Source: Acidiferrobacter sp. (GTDB lineage Bacteria > Pseudomonadota > Gammaproteobacteria > Arenicellales > UBA868). Taken from it: a stretch of 10,596 nt of DNA. Where the stretch lies: NCBI GenBank assembly GCA_002694065.1, contig NZKZ01000148.1:1-10596 (forward strand), in the 5' to 3' direction. The position numbers and the translations under genes are program-made. Shown one piece after another: positions 1 through 6,799 of this stretch. How positions within the stretch are numbered: the stretch's first letter is position 1; each line of letters opens with the position of its first letter. The notes under the pieces are model-generated. The model worked only from the letters and a program-made list of their open reading frames with translations. It was not told the DNA's origin and did no database searches.

Positions 1-513
1 AGTTCGATCGGGAAACATCGGATCCAGGAATATCACATCTACTGTCTTTAACGAACCGATTTTTTCGATAGCATCCCCGCACACCACCCGCAGCGCTCCC
101 CTTTCGCGCCCGGGACAGCAGGCCGATGCCGCCGCCTCTAGCATTATCGCAGCCACCTCTACCCGTTCAATGGCGAACACAGTCTTGCCGCGACGTACAA
201 AGTCAAATGTATCGGAACCGAATCCGGCGGTGGCGTCAATGATGGATTCACATTGGCGTCCAAGCGCCCGCGCGAGCAGGTCTTTTCCGGCCGGCGCATA
301 CCGGCGTTTTGCTGTATCAATAGTCAGGGCTCGGGTCCGGGGCTGCGCCGCATCCCGCAGTGCCAGTCTGTCCTGAGACACTTCCAGCACCAGTCCCGAG
401 ACCGCATCAGGATCGCCAGACGCTGTGGTTTTCAGACGCAAAGCGAATGCCTTCGCTCTTGGCAGGGATTGCGCGTCCAGCGCGACAACAGACACTTTCT
501 CCTTTTTTGACAT
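1..513 (-). CDS. rsmJ: RsmJ, 16S rRNA (guanine-1516-N2)-methyltransferase, N-terminal 171 residues (runs off left edge)
   Basis: RsmJ (formerly YhiQ) uses S-adenosylmethionine to methylate the exocyclic amine of G1516 in 16S rRNA of the small ribosomal subunit. The reverse strand is open from an ATG at 513-511 through base 1. The translated part shows the family hallmarks: IDATAGFGSD (about residues 92-101, the SAM-binding glycine loop, compare DATAGLGRD in E. coli), FAIER (113-117, the acidic residue that contacts the ribose), CGDA (146-149) and IFLDPMFPDRT (161-171, the catalytic DPMFP motif). The C-terminal third (E. coli protein about 250 residues) lies outside the window. An in-frame stop upstream of the ATG limits the start. 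No good Shine-Dalgarno sequence precedes it, and a GTG at 495-493 (residue 7) is an alternative start. It is divergent from fabI with 76 bases between the starts. Confidence 0.87.
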   Translation of the reverse strand, partial: MSKKEKVSVVALDAQSLPRAKAFALRLKTTASGDPDAVSGLVLEVSQDRLALRDAAQPRTRALTIDTAKRRYAPAGKDLLARALGRQCESIIDATAGFGSDTFDFVRRGKTVFAIERVEVAAIMLEAAASACCPGRERGALRVVCGDAIEKIGSLKTVDVIFLDPMFPDRT

Positions 514-522
514 CGACGACTT

Positions 523-549
523 TTGACTCTTTCCTGGTGTTGGGATAAA
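523..549 (+). promoter_or_regulatory. Candidate sigma-70 promoter for fabI
   Basis: TTGACT at 523-528 matches the -35 consensus at five of six positions. GATAAA at 544-549 matches the -10 at four of six and is preceded by TGG at 541-543, which fits an extended -10 element. The spacer is 15 bases, shorter than the usual 16-18; the extended -10 could compensate. It would start transcription about 30-35 bases before the fabI ATG. This is a by-eye match only. Confidence 0.42.
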
Positions 550-589
550 ACCCCAGTCATATCCAATTTAACCACGGACATTTCTTGGG

Positions 590-1384
590 ATGGGATTTCT
601 CACAGGCAAACGCGCGCTGGTGACTGGCGTGGCTTCGAACCGGTCGATCGCTTGGGGCATTGCAACGGCTATGGCCCGAGAGGGCGCAGAACTGGTACTC
701 ACGTACGAAAATGACAAATTGGGAGGTCGAGCGGAAAAGTTTGCAGCAGAGCTGGGGTTTGAGAAAACTGTCCGGTGCGATGTCTCTCAGGACAGTGATA
801 TCGAATCCCTGCAGACCACGCTGCAAGAGCATTGGGACCAGCTGGATATTCTCGTGCACTCCATTGCATTTGCACCCAGGGAGGAGTTGGAAGGGATGTT
901 CCTGGACTCAGTCACCCGGTCAGGTTTCGCAACGGCCCACGAGATCAGCTCCTACAGTTTCACCGCGCTGGCGCGCGCATTGCGTCCGATGATGACCTCA
1001 GGCGGATCAATGTTGACCTTGAGCTATATCGGATCACAGCGTTCAATGCCGGGCTATAACGTTATGGGTCTTGCCAAAGCGAGCCTTGAGGCCAATGTAC
1101 GCTATCTGGCGCAGTCCCTCGGCCCTGAGGGCATACGGGTTAACGGTATCTCCGCCGGGCCGATCAAAACGCTGGCGGCCTCTGGAATCAAGGGTCTAAA
1201 GCAGATGCTGAATTTCTATGAGGACACGGCGCCGCTGGGGCGGGGAGTGACCATCGAAGAGGTAGGCAATACCGCAGCATTCCTGTGCTCTGATCTCGCA
1301 TCCGGGATCACAGGAGAGATCACCTATGTTGATGGCGGGTTTAATACCGTCGGTGTCAGCCCGAACGTTGCCAACGGATCCTGA
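590..1384 (+). CDS. fabI: FabI, enoyl-[acyl-carrier-protein] reductase (NADH)
   Basis: FabI catalyses the last step of each round of type II fatty acid elongation, reducing trans-2-enoyl-ACP to acyl-ACP with NADH in the cytoplasm; the family works as a homotetramer. The 264-residue product matches the usual length (E. coli 262). It is a short-chain dehydrogenase-type Rossmann fold: the nucleotide-binding stretch GVASNRSIAWGIA lies at residues 13-25, CDV at 63-65 and HSIAFAP at 90-96. The active site YIGSQRSMPGYNVMGLAK (146-163) places Tyr146, Tyr156 and Lys163 at exactly the E. coli positions. Residue 93, where E. coli has Gly, is Ala here. The start is fixed by the typical MGFLTGKRALVTG opening; the Shine-Dalgarno is weak. 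fabI is transcribed alone, away from rsmJ and towards ppiD, ending 26 bases from the ppiD stop with no visible terminator. It is the target of triclosan and isoniazid-like enoyl reductase inhibitors in other species. Confidence 0.97.
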   Translation: MGFLTGKRALVTGVASNRSIAWGIATAMAREGAELVLTYENDKLGGRAEKFAAELGFEKTVRCDVSQDSDIESLQTTLQEHWDQLDILVHSIAFAPREELEGMFLDSVTRSGFATAHEISSYSFTALARALRPMMTSGGSMLTLSYIGSQRSMPGYNVMGLAKASLEANVRYLAQSLGPEGIRVNGISAGPIKTLAASGIKGLKQMLNFYEDTAPLGRGVTIEEVGNTAAFLCSDLASGITGEITYVDGGFNTVGVSPNVANGS

Positions 1385-1410
1385 CCAGCGACGGCCCAAA
1401 AGATCTCGTC

Positions 1411-3324
1411 CTACAGGTTTTCCTCAAAGACTTCGACGTTGGCAGCCGACCGCAGGGCGCGGCTGGCCCCTGCGTACAGTTCTTCTCCGACCCGTGAGCC
1501 AATCAGCGATCTGATCTGCTCGCGCTCCTCCGGGCTAATCTCGTCCGGATTACCTGACACCACCTCCGCCAGCCGATACACCGCATAACGGCCTGCATCG
1601 AGCCGAGTGCCCCCGTAAACTGCCTGCCCCGCGATGGGCACGGGTGCCGCGTAGACCGCTTGCGCCACACGCTGGTCATCCGGATCAGAAATCTCTTCGG
1701 CGTCCTGCGGAAGATCGTACACAGGCAATCCGGCCCCCTCAAGAACACCAGCCCACGGCGAACCTGCACGAAGCTGATCCATCATCCTGTCGGCGGCGCC
1801 TTCCTGACCGGCAAGCGCTGCCTGCGCCAAGAGATCATCAGCTATCTCCTGGCTGACCTCATCCAGATCCTTTTGGCGCTGGTCACGAAAATCGGCAAAA
1901 TGCACTGCGATCAACAGATCGCTATCGATCTCGATCATTTCACTATTCAGACGGTCGACACGGACTTCCTCGCTGAAAGCCGCATCTCGCACGGCAGCAT
2001 GACTCGCGACTCCCTCACCGGCATTACGCGAAAACCAGTCGGTGCGCTGGATCGGAAGACCGAGAAAATCTGCGGTTGCGTCAAGCGAGCCTGGTTGCTC
2101 GAAGACCATGTTCTGGAAGTCTTCCGCCATGACCATAAATTGCCCCTCAGCCCACTCGCGCGCCAGTAATGACCTGATCTCGCTGCGTACTTCAGCAAAA
2201 GGACTCACCACACTTTCCCGAAGATCGGTCAGCATGATCACATGCCAGCCGTAGTCGGTTCGCACCGGATCGCTGATCTCGCCTGGATTCAGCTCAAAGA
2301 CCGCCGCCTCAAATTCGGGCGCCATCGTGCCGGGCCGGATAATGCCAAGGTCTCCACCGCGTCCCGCAGAACCAGGGTCATCTGAGTGCTCACGGGCCAG
2401 TGAGGCAAAATCCCCTCCGTCTCTGCCTTGGTTCACCAGTCCTTGCGCCTTGTCACGTGCCTTTGCCACTTCGGCTGCCTCAGCGTCCCCAGCCACACTG
2501 ATGAGGATATGGCTGGCACTACGACTCCCGGGTTGGGGAAAACGATCGGTATTGTCATCATAAAAGGCCTGTTCTGCTTCGGCCGTGACCATCGCCTGAG
2601 CTGCCAGCGCATCGACCGACAGCGCAAGATAGTCCACTTGCATCTGGGGTGGCTGGATATAGCGATCCTTATTCTTCTCGTACTCTTCAAGTACGGCGTC
2701 TTCGCTGATTTGTGCGGCTTCGCTGAACGGCTGTAGTTCAAGAATCGTAAACTGCGCAACACGCTCCTGCATCAACAACGCGATAGCGCGGTCAGTCATG
2801 GCCGGTACCACCAATGACGTCTCCCGCAAGCCGATTCGCAACTGATCCACCGCGCCTTGCTGGCGCTGCTGGCGCTCAAACCCCTCTGCCGAGAGTCCCG
2901 CATTCTGGAGCAGCATTTCATATCTCGCGGGATCAAACCGGCCCTCTGATTGAAAGGCAGGAAAAGCACCGATTCGCTCCGACAATTGCTCGTTGGTAAT
3001 TCGATACCCGCGATCTGCCAGATACTCTGCCTGCAGTTGGGTATCGATCAGAGAATCCAGAACTTCGAGTTTGAAGGGCATGCTGGCGAAGAATTCAGCG
3101 TCAACGTTACGGCCCATCATCTGAACGAGAGACCGGCGCTGCTCGGAAAGCGCCTGTTGATAAACCGTCTCATCAACGTCGACCCCATTTACCGATGCGA
3201 CGGCAACCTTTGAGGCGCCTTCAAAGTAGGAGTTGATGCCCCATAATGCAAAAGGGATGGAGATAAGAAAAACGAGCGCCCAGGCAATCCATCCTGAGGC
3301 ACGATCCTTGATAGCGGTTAGCAT
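1411..3324 (-). CDS. ppiD: PpiD, membrane-anchored periplasmic folding chaperone of the SurA/PpiD family
   Basis: PpiD sits at the periplasmic exit of the SecYEG translocon and assists early folding of exported proteins. The 637-residue product compares with 623 in E. coli and has the family layout. A short cytoplasmic start (MLTAIKDRASG) is followed by one transmembrane anchor at about residues 11-31, then a SurA_N-like chaperone region at about 36-190. A single parvulin (PPIC) domain lies at about 265-368, marked by SASHILI (269-275), HSDDPGSAGRGGDLG (313-327), the AVFELNPGEISDPVRT stretch (341-356) and YGWHVIML (358-365). A further helical chaperone region (about 370-637) follows. E. coli PpiD has little or no isomerase activity despite the parvulin fold, so activity here is uncertain. 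It is the last minus-strand gene after hupB and the two tRNAs, 128 bases from tRNA-Asp. It may have its own promoter, but I see no convincing hexamers. The Shine-Dalgarno is weak. Confidence 0.93.
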   Translation of the reverse strand: MLTAIKDRASGWIAWALVFLISIPFALWGINSYFEGASKVAVASVNGVDVDETVYQQALSEQRRSLVQMMGRNVDAEFFASMPFKLEVLDSLIDTQLQAEYLADRGYRITNEQLSERIGAFPAFQSEGRFDPARYEMLLQNAGLSAEGFERQQRQQGAVDQLRIGLRETSLVVPAMTDRAIALLMQERVAQFTILELQPFSEAAQISEDAVLEEYEKNKDRYIQPPQMQVDYLALSVDALAAQAMVTAEAEQAFYDDNTDRFPQPGSRSASHILISVAGDAEAAEVAKARDKAQGLVNQGRDGGDFASLAREHSDDPGSAGRGGDLGIIRPGTMAPEFEAAVFELNPGEISDPVRTDYGWHVIMLTDLRESVVSPFAEVRSEIRSLLAREWAEGQFMVMAEDFQNMVFEQPGSLDATADFLGLPIQRTDWFSRNAGEGVASHAAVRDAAFSEEVRVDRLNSEMIEIDSDLLIAVHFADFRDQRQKDLDEVSQEIADDLLAQAALAGQEGAADRMMDQLRAGSPWAGVLEGAGLPVYDLPQDAEEISDPDDQRVAQAVYAAPVPIAGQAVYGGTRLDAGRYAVYRLAEVVSGNPDEISPEEREQIRSLIGSRVGEELYAGASRALRSAANVEVFEENL

Positions 3325-3423
3325 AGTCGTTCAGTTCAGTATTATTTATGGCGTGGGTCGCTTCGTTATCTGGAAGCCCCCGTCAGGAGACTTTACCCCA
3401 GACAGCCCGGATGATTCCCGTTT

Positions 3424-3437
3424 CCGGCGTGTGCCGG
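3424..3437 (-). other. GC-rich hairpin in the tRNA-Asp to ppiD gap
   Basis: CCGGC (3424-3428) pairs with GCCGG (3433-3437) around a four-base loop, 16 bases beyond the tRNA-Asp 3' end in the direction of transcription. It lacks a following T tract on either strand, so it is not a standard intrinsic terminator. It could shape the tRNA 3' trailer or the ppiD leader. The rest of the 3325-3452 gap shows no further gene and no clear promoter. Confidence 0.3.
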
Positions 3438-3452
3438 GCGCTAAATAAGAAG

Positions 3453-3529
3453 TGGCGGAGCGGACGGGACTCGAACCCGCGACCACCGGCGTGACAGGCC
3501 GGTATTCTAACCAACTGAACTACCGCTCC
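3453..3529 (-). tRNA. tRNA-Asp (anticodon GUC)
   Basis: On the reverse strand this reads as a complete 77-base cloverleaf. The acceptor strand GGAGCGG pairs with CCGCTCC and is followed by discriminator G and an encoded CCA. The D arm contains AGTTCAGTTGGTTAGAA. The anticodon stem CCGGC/GCCGG encloses the loop CTGTCAC, giving anticodon GTC. The T arm carries GGTTCGAGTCC. Its sequence is close to E. coli tRNA-Asp. It decodes GAC and, through queuosine-type wobble, GAU. It follows tRNA-Val by 46 bases and is probably processed from the same transcript. Confidence 0.97.
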
Positions 3530-3540
3530 AAAATTGAGCA

Positions 3541-3560
3541 CCGCCTGCAAGCACAGGCGG
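3541..3560 (-). other. Perfect 7-bp hairpin between tRNA-Val and tRNA-Asp
   Basis: CCGCCTG (3541-3547) pairs with CAGGCGG (3554-3560) around a six-base loop. It occupies most of the 46-base spacer between the two tRNAs. On the transcribed strand it is followed by TGCTCAATTTT, a weak T-rich tail that runs almost into the tRNA-Asp 5' end. It could be a processing signal that keeps the two tRNAs apart, or a weak terminator that lowers tRNA-Asp output. Confidence 0.5.
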
Positions 3561-3575
3561 CTTTCCTGACCTTCT

Positions 3576-3651
3576 TGGTGGGTGCTGTAGGGTTCGAACC
3601 TACGACCTTCGCCTTGTAAGGGCGACGCTCTCCCAACTGAGCTAAGCACCC
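3576..3651 (-). tRNA. tRNA-Val (anticodon UAC)
   Basis: The reverse strand gives a complete 76-base cloverleaf. The acceptor GGGTGCT pairs with AGCACCC and is followed by discriminator A and an encoded CCA. The D arm reads TAGCTCAGTTGGGAGAGC. The anticodon stem encloses the loop CTTACAA with anticodon TAC, and the T arm carries AGGTTCGAACCCT. It lies only 13 bases downstream of the hupB stop codon on the same strand, so it is probably transcribed with hupB and released by RNase P. Confidence 0.97.
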
Positions 3652-3664
3652 CGAGAGGGGCGCG

Positions 3665-3937
3665 CTAGTTTACGGCATCCTTAAGGCCTTTGCCAGCCTT
3701 AAACTTAGGCGCCCTGGAGGGTGCGATCGTGATGCTCTCGCCCGTTCGGGGATTACGGCCAACCCGACCCGCACGCTCACTGACGGAGAAGATCCCAAAC
3801 CCAACCAACGAGACACTATTCCCATTCTTCAGCGCCTCAGTGATGATATCCAAAACCGACTCGACTGCCGCACCAGACTGACTCTTGCCCAGCCCGGTTT
3901 TCTCAGAGACCGCATCAATCAGATCAGCTTTATTCAT
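3665..3937 (-). CDS. hupB: HupB, DNA-binding protein HU-beta
   Basis: HU is a small dimeric nucleoid protein that binds and bends DNA with little sequence preference, affecting supercoiling, replication and transcription. The 90-residue product is exactly family length. An N-terminal helical dimerisation region (MNKADLIDAVSEKTG) is followed by the VSLVGFGIFSV hinge (residues 42-52) and the DNA-embracing arm, whose tip RNPRTGE (61-67) has the conserved Pro63 that intercalates into DNA. The C-terminal IAPSRAPKFKAGKGLKDAVN is typical. I chose the ATG at 3937-3935: it gives the canonical MNK start and has the best Shine-Dalgarno in the window. The frame stays open 35 codons further to a GTG at 4042, but that extension is unlike any HU and is leader sequence. 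It is followed by tRNA-Val, and lon lies upstream. Confidence 0.98.
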   Translation of the reverse strand: MNKADLIDAVSEKTGLGKSQSGAAVESVLDIITEALKNGNSVSLVGFGIFSVSERAGRVGRNPRTGESITIAPSRAPKFKAGKGLKDAVN

Positions 3938-3944
3938 CGCTTTG

Positions 3945-3951
3945 TCCTCCC
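3945..3951 (-). promoter_or_regulatory. Strong ribosome binding site of hupB
   Basis: The reverse strand reads GGGAGGA, seven bases before the ATG at 3937. This near-ideal Shine-Dalgarno decides the hupB start against the upstream in-frame GTG and fits a protein made at very high levels. Confidence 0.85.
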
Positions 3952-4053
3952 TTATCTCCGTTCTGCTAGGTTGCGGTTGCGTACGCGTTTGCGCCCATTC
4001 GCACCGCTTCGCATCGTGTCGACAGAAACTTGCCACTGACACTGCGTGATCTT

Positions 4054-4069
4054 CTCTAGAACTTTAGAG
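4054..4069 (-). other. Inverted repeat in the hupB leader
   Basis: CTCTA (4054-4058) and TAGAG (4065-4069) form a 5-bp inverted repeat with a six-base loop. It begins about a dozen bases after the predicted hupB transcription start, so it would lie at the 5' end of the mRNA leader. It might stabilise the transcript or serve as an operator near the start site. The repeat is short and could be chance. Confidence 0.3.
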
Positions 4070-4086
4070 CACCCGCTTACTCCACG

Positions 4087-4114
4087 GTTATACCAATCGC
4101 CTCAAAAGAGTCAA
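4087..4114 (-). promoter_or_regulatory. Sigma-70 promoter of hupB
   Basis: On the reverse strand TTGACT (4114-4109, five of six consensus) and TATAAC (4092-4087, five of six) are separated by 16 bases. This is the best promoter match in the window. It would start transcription near 4080, leaving a leader of about 140 bases before the hupB ATG. No gene is visible in the leader or in the remainder of the 3938-4294 gap. Confidence 0.7.
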
Positions 4115-4225
4115 TGACCCATCGACCAGAAAAGCATCGTAATGCCCTGAATGAGTTAAGAAACAACACGAACAAGAGCGTCCATTTGCTCCGTTTATCG
4201 ATCTTTTTAGCACTATCTCTGTGCA

Positions 4226-4295
4226 ATCCGGCGCAGCCCCGGATCCGGATCCCAAGCCAGTGCCTTGAACCGCACCACCGCTGCAGAGCAGCGGT
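4226..4295 (-). other. Hairpins and palindrome just downstream of lon
   Basis: Two stem-loops follow lon. ACCGCTG/CAGCGGT (4277-4283 with 4289-4295) is a 7-bp stem that begins at the last base of the lon stop codon. ATCCGG/CCGGAT (4226-4231 with 4239-4244) is a 6-bp stem. The second overlaps the perfect palindrome GGATCCGGATCC at 4241-4252. Neither has a following T run on the transcribed strand, so they are not standard terminators. They may protect the lon mRNA 3' end or act with Rho. Confidence 0.4.
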
Positions 4296-6718
4296 TAGTG
4301 TGCCCGGGCCGGGGTCTTGGTGGACTCTTTTTTGGTCTTAGGAGATACCGAAACGCCCTCGTCTCCTTGAATGGATTCGGGCATATGCTCCAAGGCGACC
4401 GTGATCACCTCATCGATCCAGCGAACCGGAATAATTTCAAGGCCGCTCTTGATGTTGGCCGGGATCTCCACAAGATCTTTCTCATTTTCCTTGGGTATCA
4501 TCACCGTTCCAATGCCGCCACGATGCGCAGCCAACAGCTTTTCTTTCAGTCCCCCGATAGGCAGCACTTCGCCACGCAGGGTAATTTCGCCTGTCATCGC
4601 GACATCTGATCGCGCCGGGATTCCGGTAATCGCGGAGATGACGGCCGTACACATGCCGATCCCCGCGCTTGGACCGTCTTTAGGCGTCGCGCCTTCCGGT
4701 ACGTGGATATGGATATCTTTATTTTGGAAAAAGTCTGCGTCGATGTCGTATTGCGCCGAACGCGTCCGCACCACTGACATCGCCGCCTGGATCGACTCCT
4801 GCATGACATCGCCCAGTTTGCCCGTGAAACTATGCTTCCCCTTGCCGGGCATAACAGCGGCCTCAATAGAGAGCAGTTCACCGCCCACCTCTGTCCAGGC
4901 GAGACCGGTCACCTGTCCAATCCGGTTGCCCTCCTCGGCTCGGCCGAAACGATGTCGCTGCACACCCAGGTACTTGCCGAGATTCCGTGAAGATACCTGA
5001 ACACGGGTTCGAGAGGTATCGAGCAACAACTCCTTTGCCACCTTGCGGCAGATTTTCGCGATTTCGCGATCCAGTCCGCGAACACCGGCTTCACGGGTGT
5101 AATAGCGAACGATATCGGTCAAAGCCTGCCGATTGATGCTGATTTCACCTTCTTTCAGACCATTGTTGCCCTTTTGCTTCTCGACCAGGTACCGGGTCGC
5201 GATATTGATTTTCTCATCCTCGGTATACCCCGAGATGCGAATCACTTCCATCCGATCCAGAAGCGGCCCGGGAATGTTCAACGTGTTGGCCGTCGCGACA
5301 AACATCACCTCGGACAGGTCGTAGTCAACCTCTAGGTAATGGTCACCGAACTTATGGTTCTGCTCCGGATCCAAGACCTCTAGTAAAGCAGAGGAAGGAT
5401 CCCCACGAAAATCCATCGACATCTTGTCGACCTCATCGAGCATGAACAGCGGGTTGCGGGTACCGGTGCGAGCCATGTTCTGGATAATCTTGCCAGGCAA
5501 TGATCCGATATAGGTTCGGCGATGACCCCGGATTTCCGCTTCATCGCGTACGCCGCCCAGGGACATTCGTACAAACTTGCGGTTAGTCGCGCGGGCGATG
5601 GACTCGCCGAGGGAGGTTTTACCGACGCCCGGAGGACCCACAAGACACAGGATAGGACCTTTGACCTTATTGATGCGCTGCTGGACCGCCAGATACTCGA
5701 GGATACGCTCTTTCACCTTGTCCAGACCATAATGGTCTGCTTCCAGTACCGATTCAGCTTTGGCAAGGTCTTTCAGCACCCGGCTTCTTTTCTTCCAGGG
5801 CACCTGCACCAGCCACTCAACGTAATTGCGCACTACCGTTGCCTCTGCGGACATTGGTGACATCATGCGGAGCTTTTTCAACTCGGACTCTGCTTTCTCG
5901 CGTGCCTCTTTGGGCATGCCCGCTTCTTCAACTTTCTGCTGAAGTTCTTCCATCTCGTTGGGCGCATCGTCCATGTCACCGAGTTCTTTCTGAATCGCCT
6001 TCATCTGCTCATTCAGGTAGTACTCGCGTTGGCTTTTCTCCATCTGCTTCTTTACGCGCCCGCGAAGCCGCTTTTCGACCTGGAGCAGATCAATCTCGGA
6101 CTCCATGATGCCCAGGATATGTTCCAGTCGCTCCCGCACATCTCCCAGTTCGAGAATCTTTTGTTTCTCATCATTGCGCAAAGTCAGATGAGCCGCGATC
6201 GTATCGGCCAGACGGCCCGGGTCTTCAATGCCGCTGAGAGAGGTCAGCACCTCCGGGGGGATCTTCGAATTGAGTTTGACGTACTGCTCGAACTCAGAAG
6301 TCACTGTGCGCATCAGGACCTCTCCTTCGCGCTCGTCGAAATCGCCCTCGCCAATCGGCGCCGCATCCACAACAAAACTTTCTTCGGTTTCAACATAGTT
6401 GACGATCCCGGCGCGGGAGACCCCTTCCACCAAAACCTTCACTGTGCCGTCCGGTAACTTCAGCAACTGAAGGATATTGGCAACCGTCCCGATCTCGAAA
6501 ATATTCTCGGGCGCCGGATCATCGTCCGCTGCGTCATGCTGAGCTGCAAGGAAGATCTGTTTACCCGACTGCACAGCCTCTTCCAGGGCATTAATCGACT
6601 TCTCCCGACCGACAAAAAGCGGCAGCACCATATGCGGGAACACCACGACATCCCGGAGCGGCAACATCTGGTAGCGGGTGCGGGGCGTAATGTCTTCGGT
6701 AGGGGAATCTTCACTCAT
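4295..6718 (-). CDS. lon: Lon, ATP-dependent serine protease (LonA type)
   Basis: Lon is a hexameric cytoplasmic AAA+ protease that degrades misfolded proteins and specific regulators. The 807-residue product is slightly longer than E. coli Lon (784). The N-terminal substrate-binding domain spans about residues 15-210 (MLPLRDVVVFPHM at 18-30), followed by a coiled region (about 210-310) with REYYLNEQMKAIQKELG (231-247). The AAA+ module has Walker A GPPGVGKT (361-368), Walker B LFMLDEVDK (424-432) and sensor region ATANTLNIPGPLLDRME (475-491). The protease domain has the catalytic Ser684 in KDGPSAGI (680-687) and Lys727 in GGLKEKLLAA (722-731), with the same 43-residue separation as E. coli Ser679/Lys722. 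The last 25 or so residues form a charged, low-complexity tail ending in TKTPARAH. It has its own promoter region in the 247-base gap to clpX. The Shine-Dalgarno is weak (GGA seven bases before the ATG). Confidence 0.98.
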   Translation of the reverse strand: MSEDSPTEDITPRTRYQMLPLRDVVVFPHMVLPLFVGREKSINALEEAVQSGKQIFLAAQHDAADDDPAPENIFEIGTVANILQLLKLPDGTVKVLVEGVSRAGIVNYVETEESFVVDAAPIGEGDFDEREGEVLMRTVTSEFEQYVKLNSKIPPEVLTSLSGIEDPGRLADTIAAHLTLRNDEKQKILELGDVRERLEHILGIMESEIDLLQVEKRLRGRVKKQMEKSQREYYLNEQMKAIQKELGDMDDAPNEMEELQQKVEEAGMPKEAREKAESELKKLRMMSPMSAEATVVRNYVEWLVQVPWKKRSRVLKDLAKAESVLEADHYGLDKVKERILEYLAVQQRINKVKGPILCLVGPPGVGKTSLGESIARATNRKFVRMSLGGVRDEAEIRGHRRTYIGSLPGKIIQNMARTGTRNPLFMLDEVDKMSMDFRGDPSSALLEVLDPEQNHKFGDHYLEVDYDLSEVMFVATANTLNIPGPLLDRMEVIRISGYTEDEKINIATRYLVEKQKGNNGLKEGEISINRQALTDIVRYYTREAGVRGLDREIAKICRKVAKELLLDTSRTRVQVSSRNLGKYLGVQRHRFGRAEEGNRIGQVTGLAWTEVGGELLSIEAAVMPGKGKHSFTGKLGDVMQESIQAAMSVVRTRSAQYDIDADFFQNKDIHIHVPEGATPKDGPSAGIGMCTAVISAITGIPARSDVAMTGEITLRGEVLPIGGLKEKLLAAHRGGIGTVMIPKENEKDLVEIPANIKSGLEIIPVRWIDEVITVALEHMPESIQGDEGVSVSPKTKKESTKTPARAH

Positions 6719-6799
6719 AACTTTGTCCGTCAGTTCATTTCAGGGGGCCACATATCATGACCGGTTGCCTCGACTATACGCCGGGGGCATAGAGTAAGT

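Noticed and set aside
1660..2169. Open frame of 169 codons on the plus strand opposite ppiD
   Set aside because: It is antisense to an intact ppiD, with no family resemblance and no Shine-Dalgarno.
3383..3649. Open frame of 88 codons on the minus strand across both tRNAs
   Set aside because: It is a translation of tRNA sequence; the resulting GxxFESRPLRH-type peptides are a well-known artefact of misannotated tRNA genes.
3453..3651. tRNA genes as an integration site (attachment site) of a mobile element
   Set aside because: No integrase, no duplicated tRNA 3' end and no foreign gene are seen beside either tRNA. Both neighbours are conserved housekeeping genes.
3938..4042. In-frame N-terminal extension of hupB by 35 residues from a GTG at 4042
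   Set aside because: HU proteins begin with MNK-type sequence, the ATG at 3937 has an excellent Shine-Dalgarno, and the extension is arginine- and glutamine-rich sequence unlike any HU.
4114..4341. Possible 75-residue gene in the hupB-lon gap on the plus strand
   Set aside because: It overlaps the hupB promoter and the end of lon, has no ribosome binding site and looks like random sequence. Only a weak hydrophobic patch is seen.
4371..5000. Open frame of 209 codons on the plus strand opposite the lon protease domain
   Set aside because: It is a shadow of the highly conserved lon coding sequence, with serine- and proline-rich composition and no recognisable motif.
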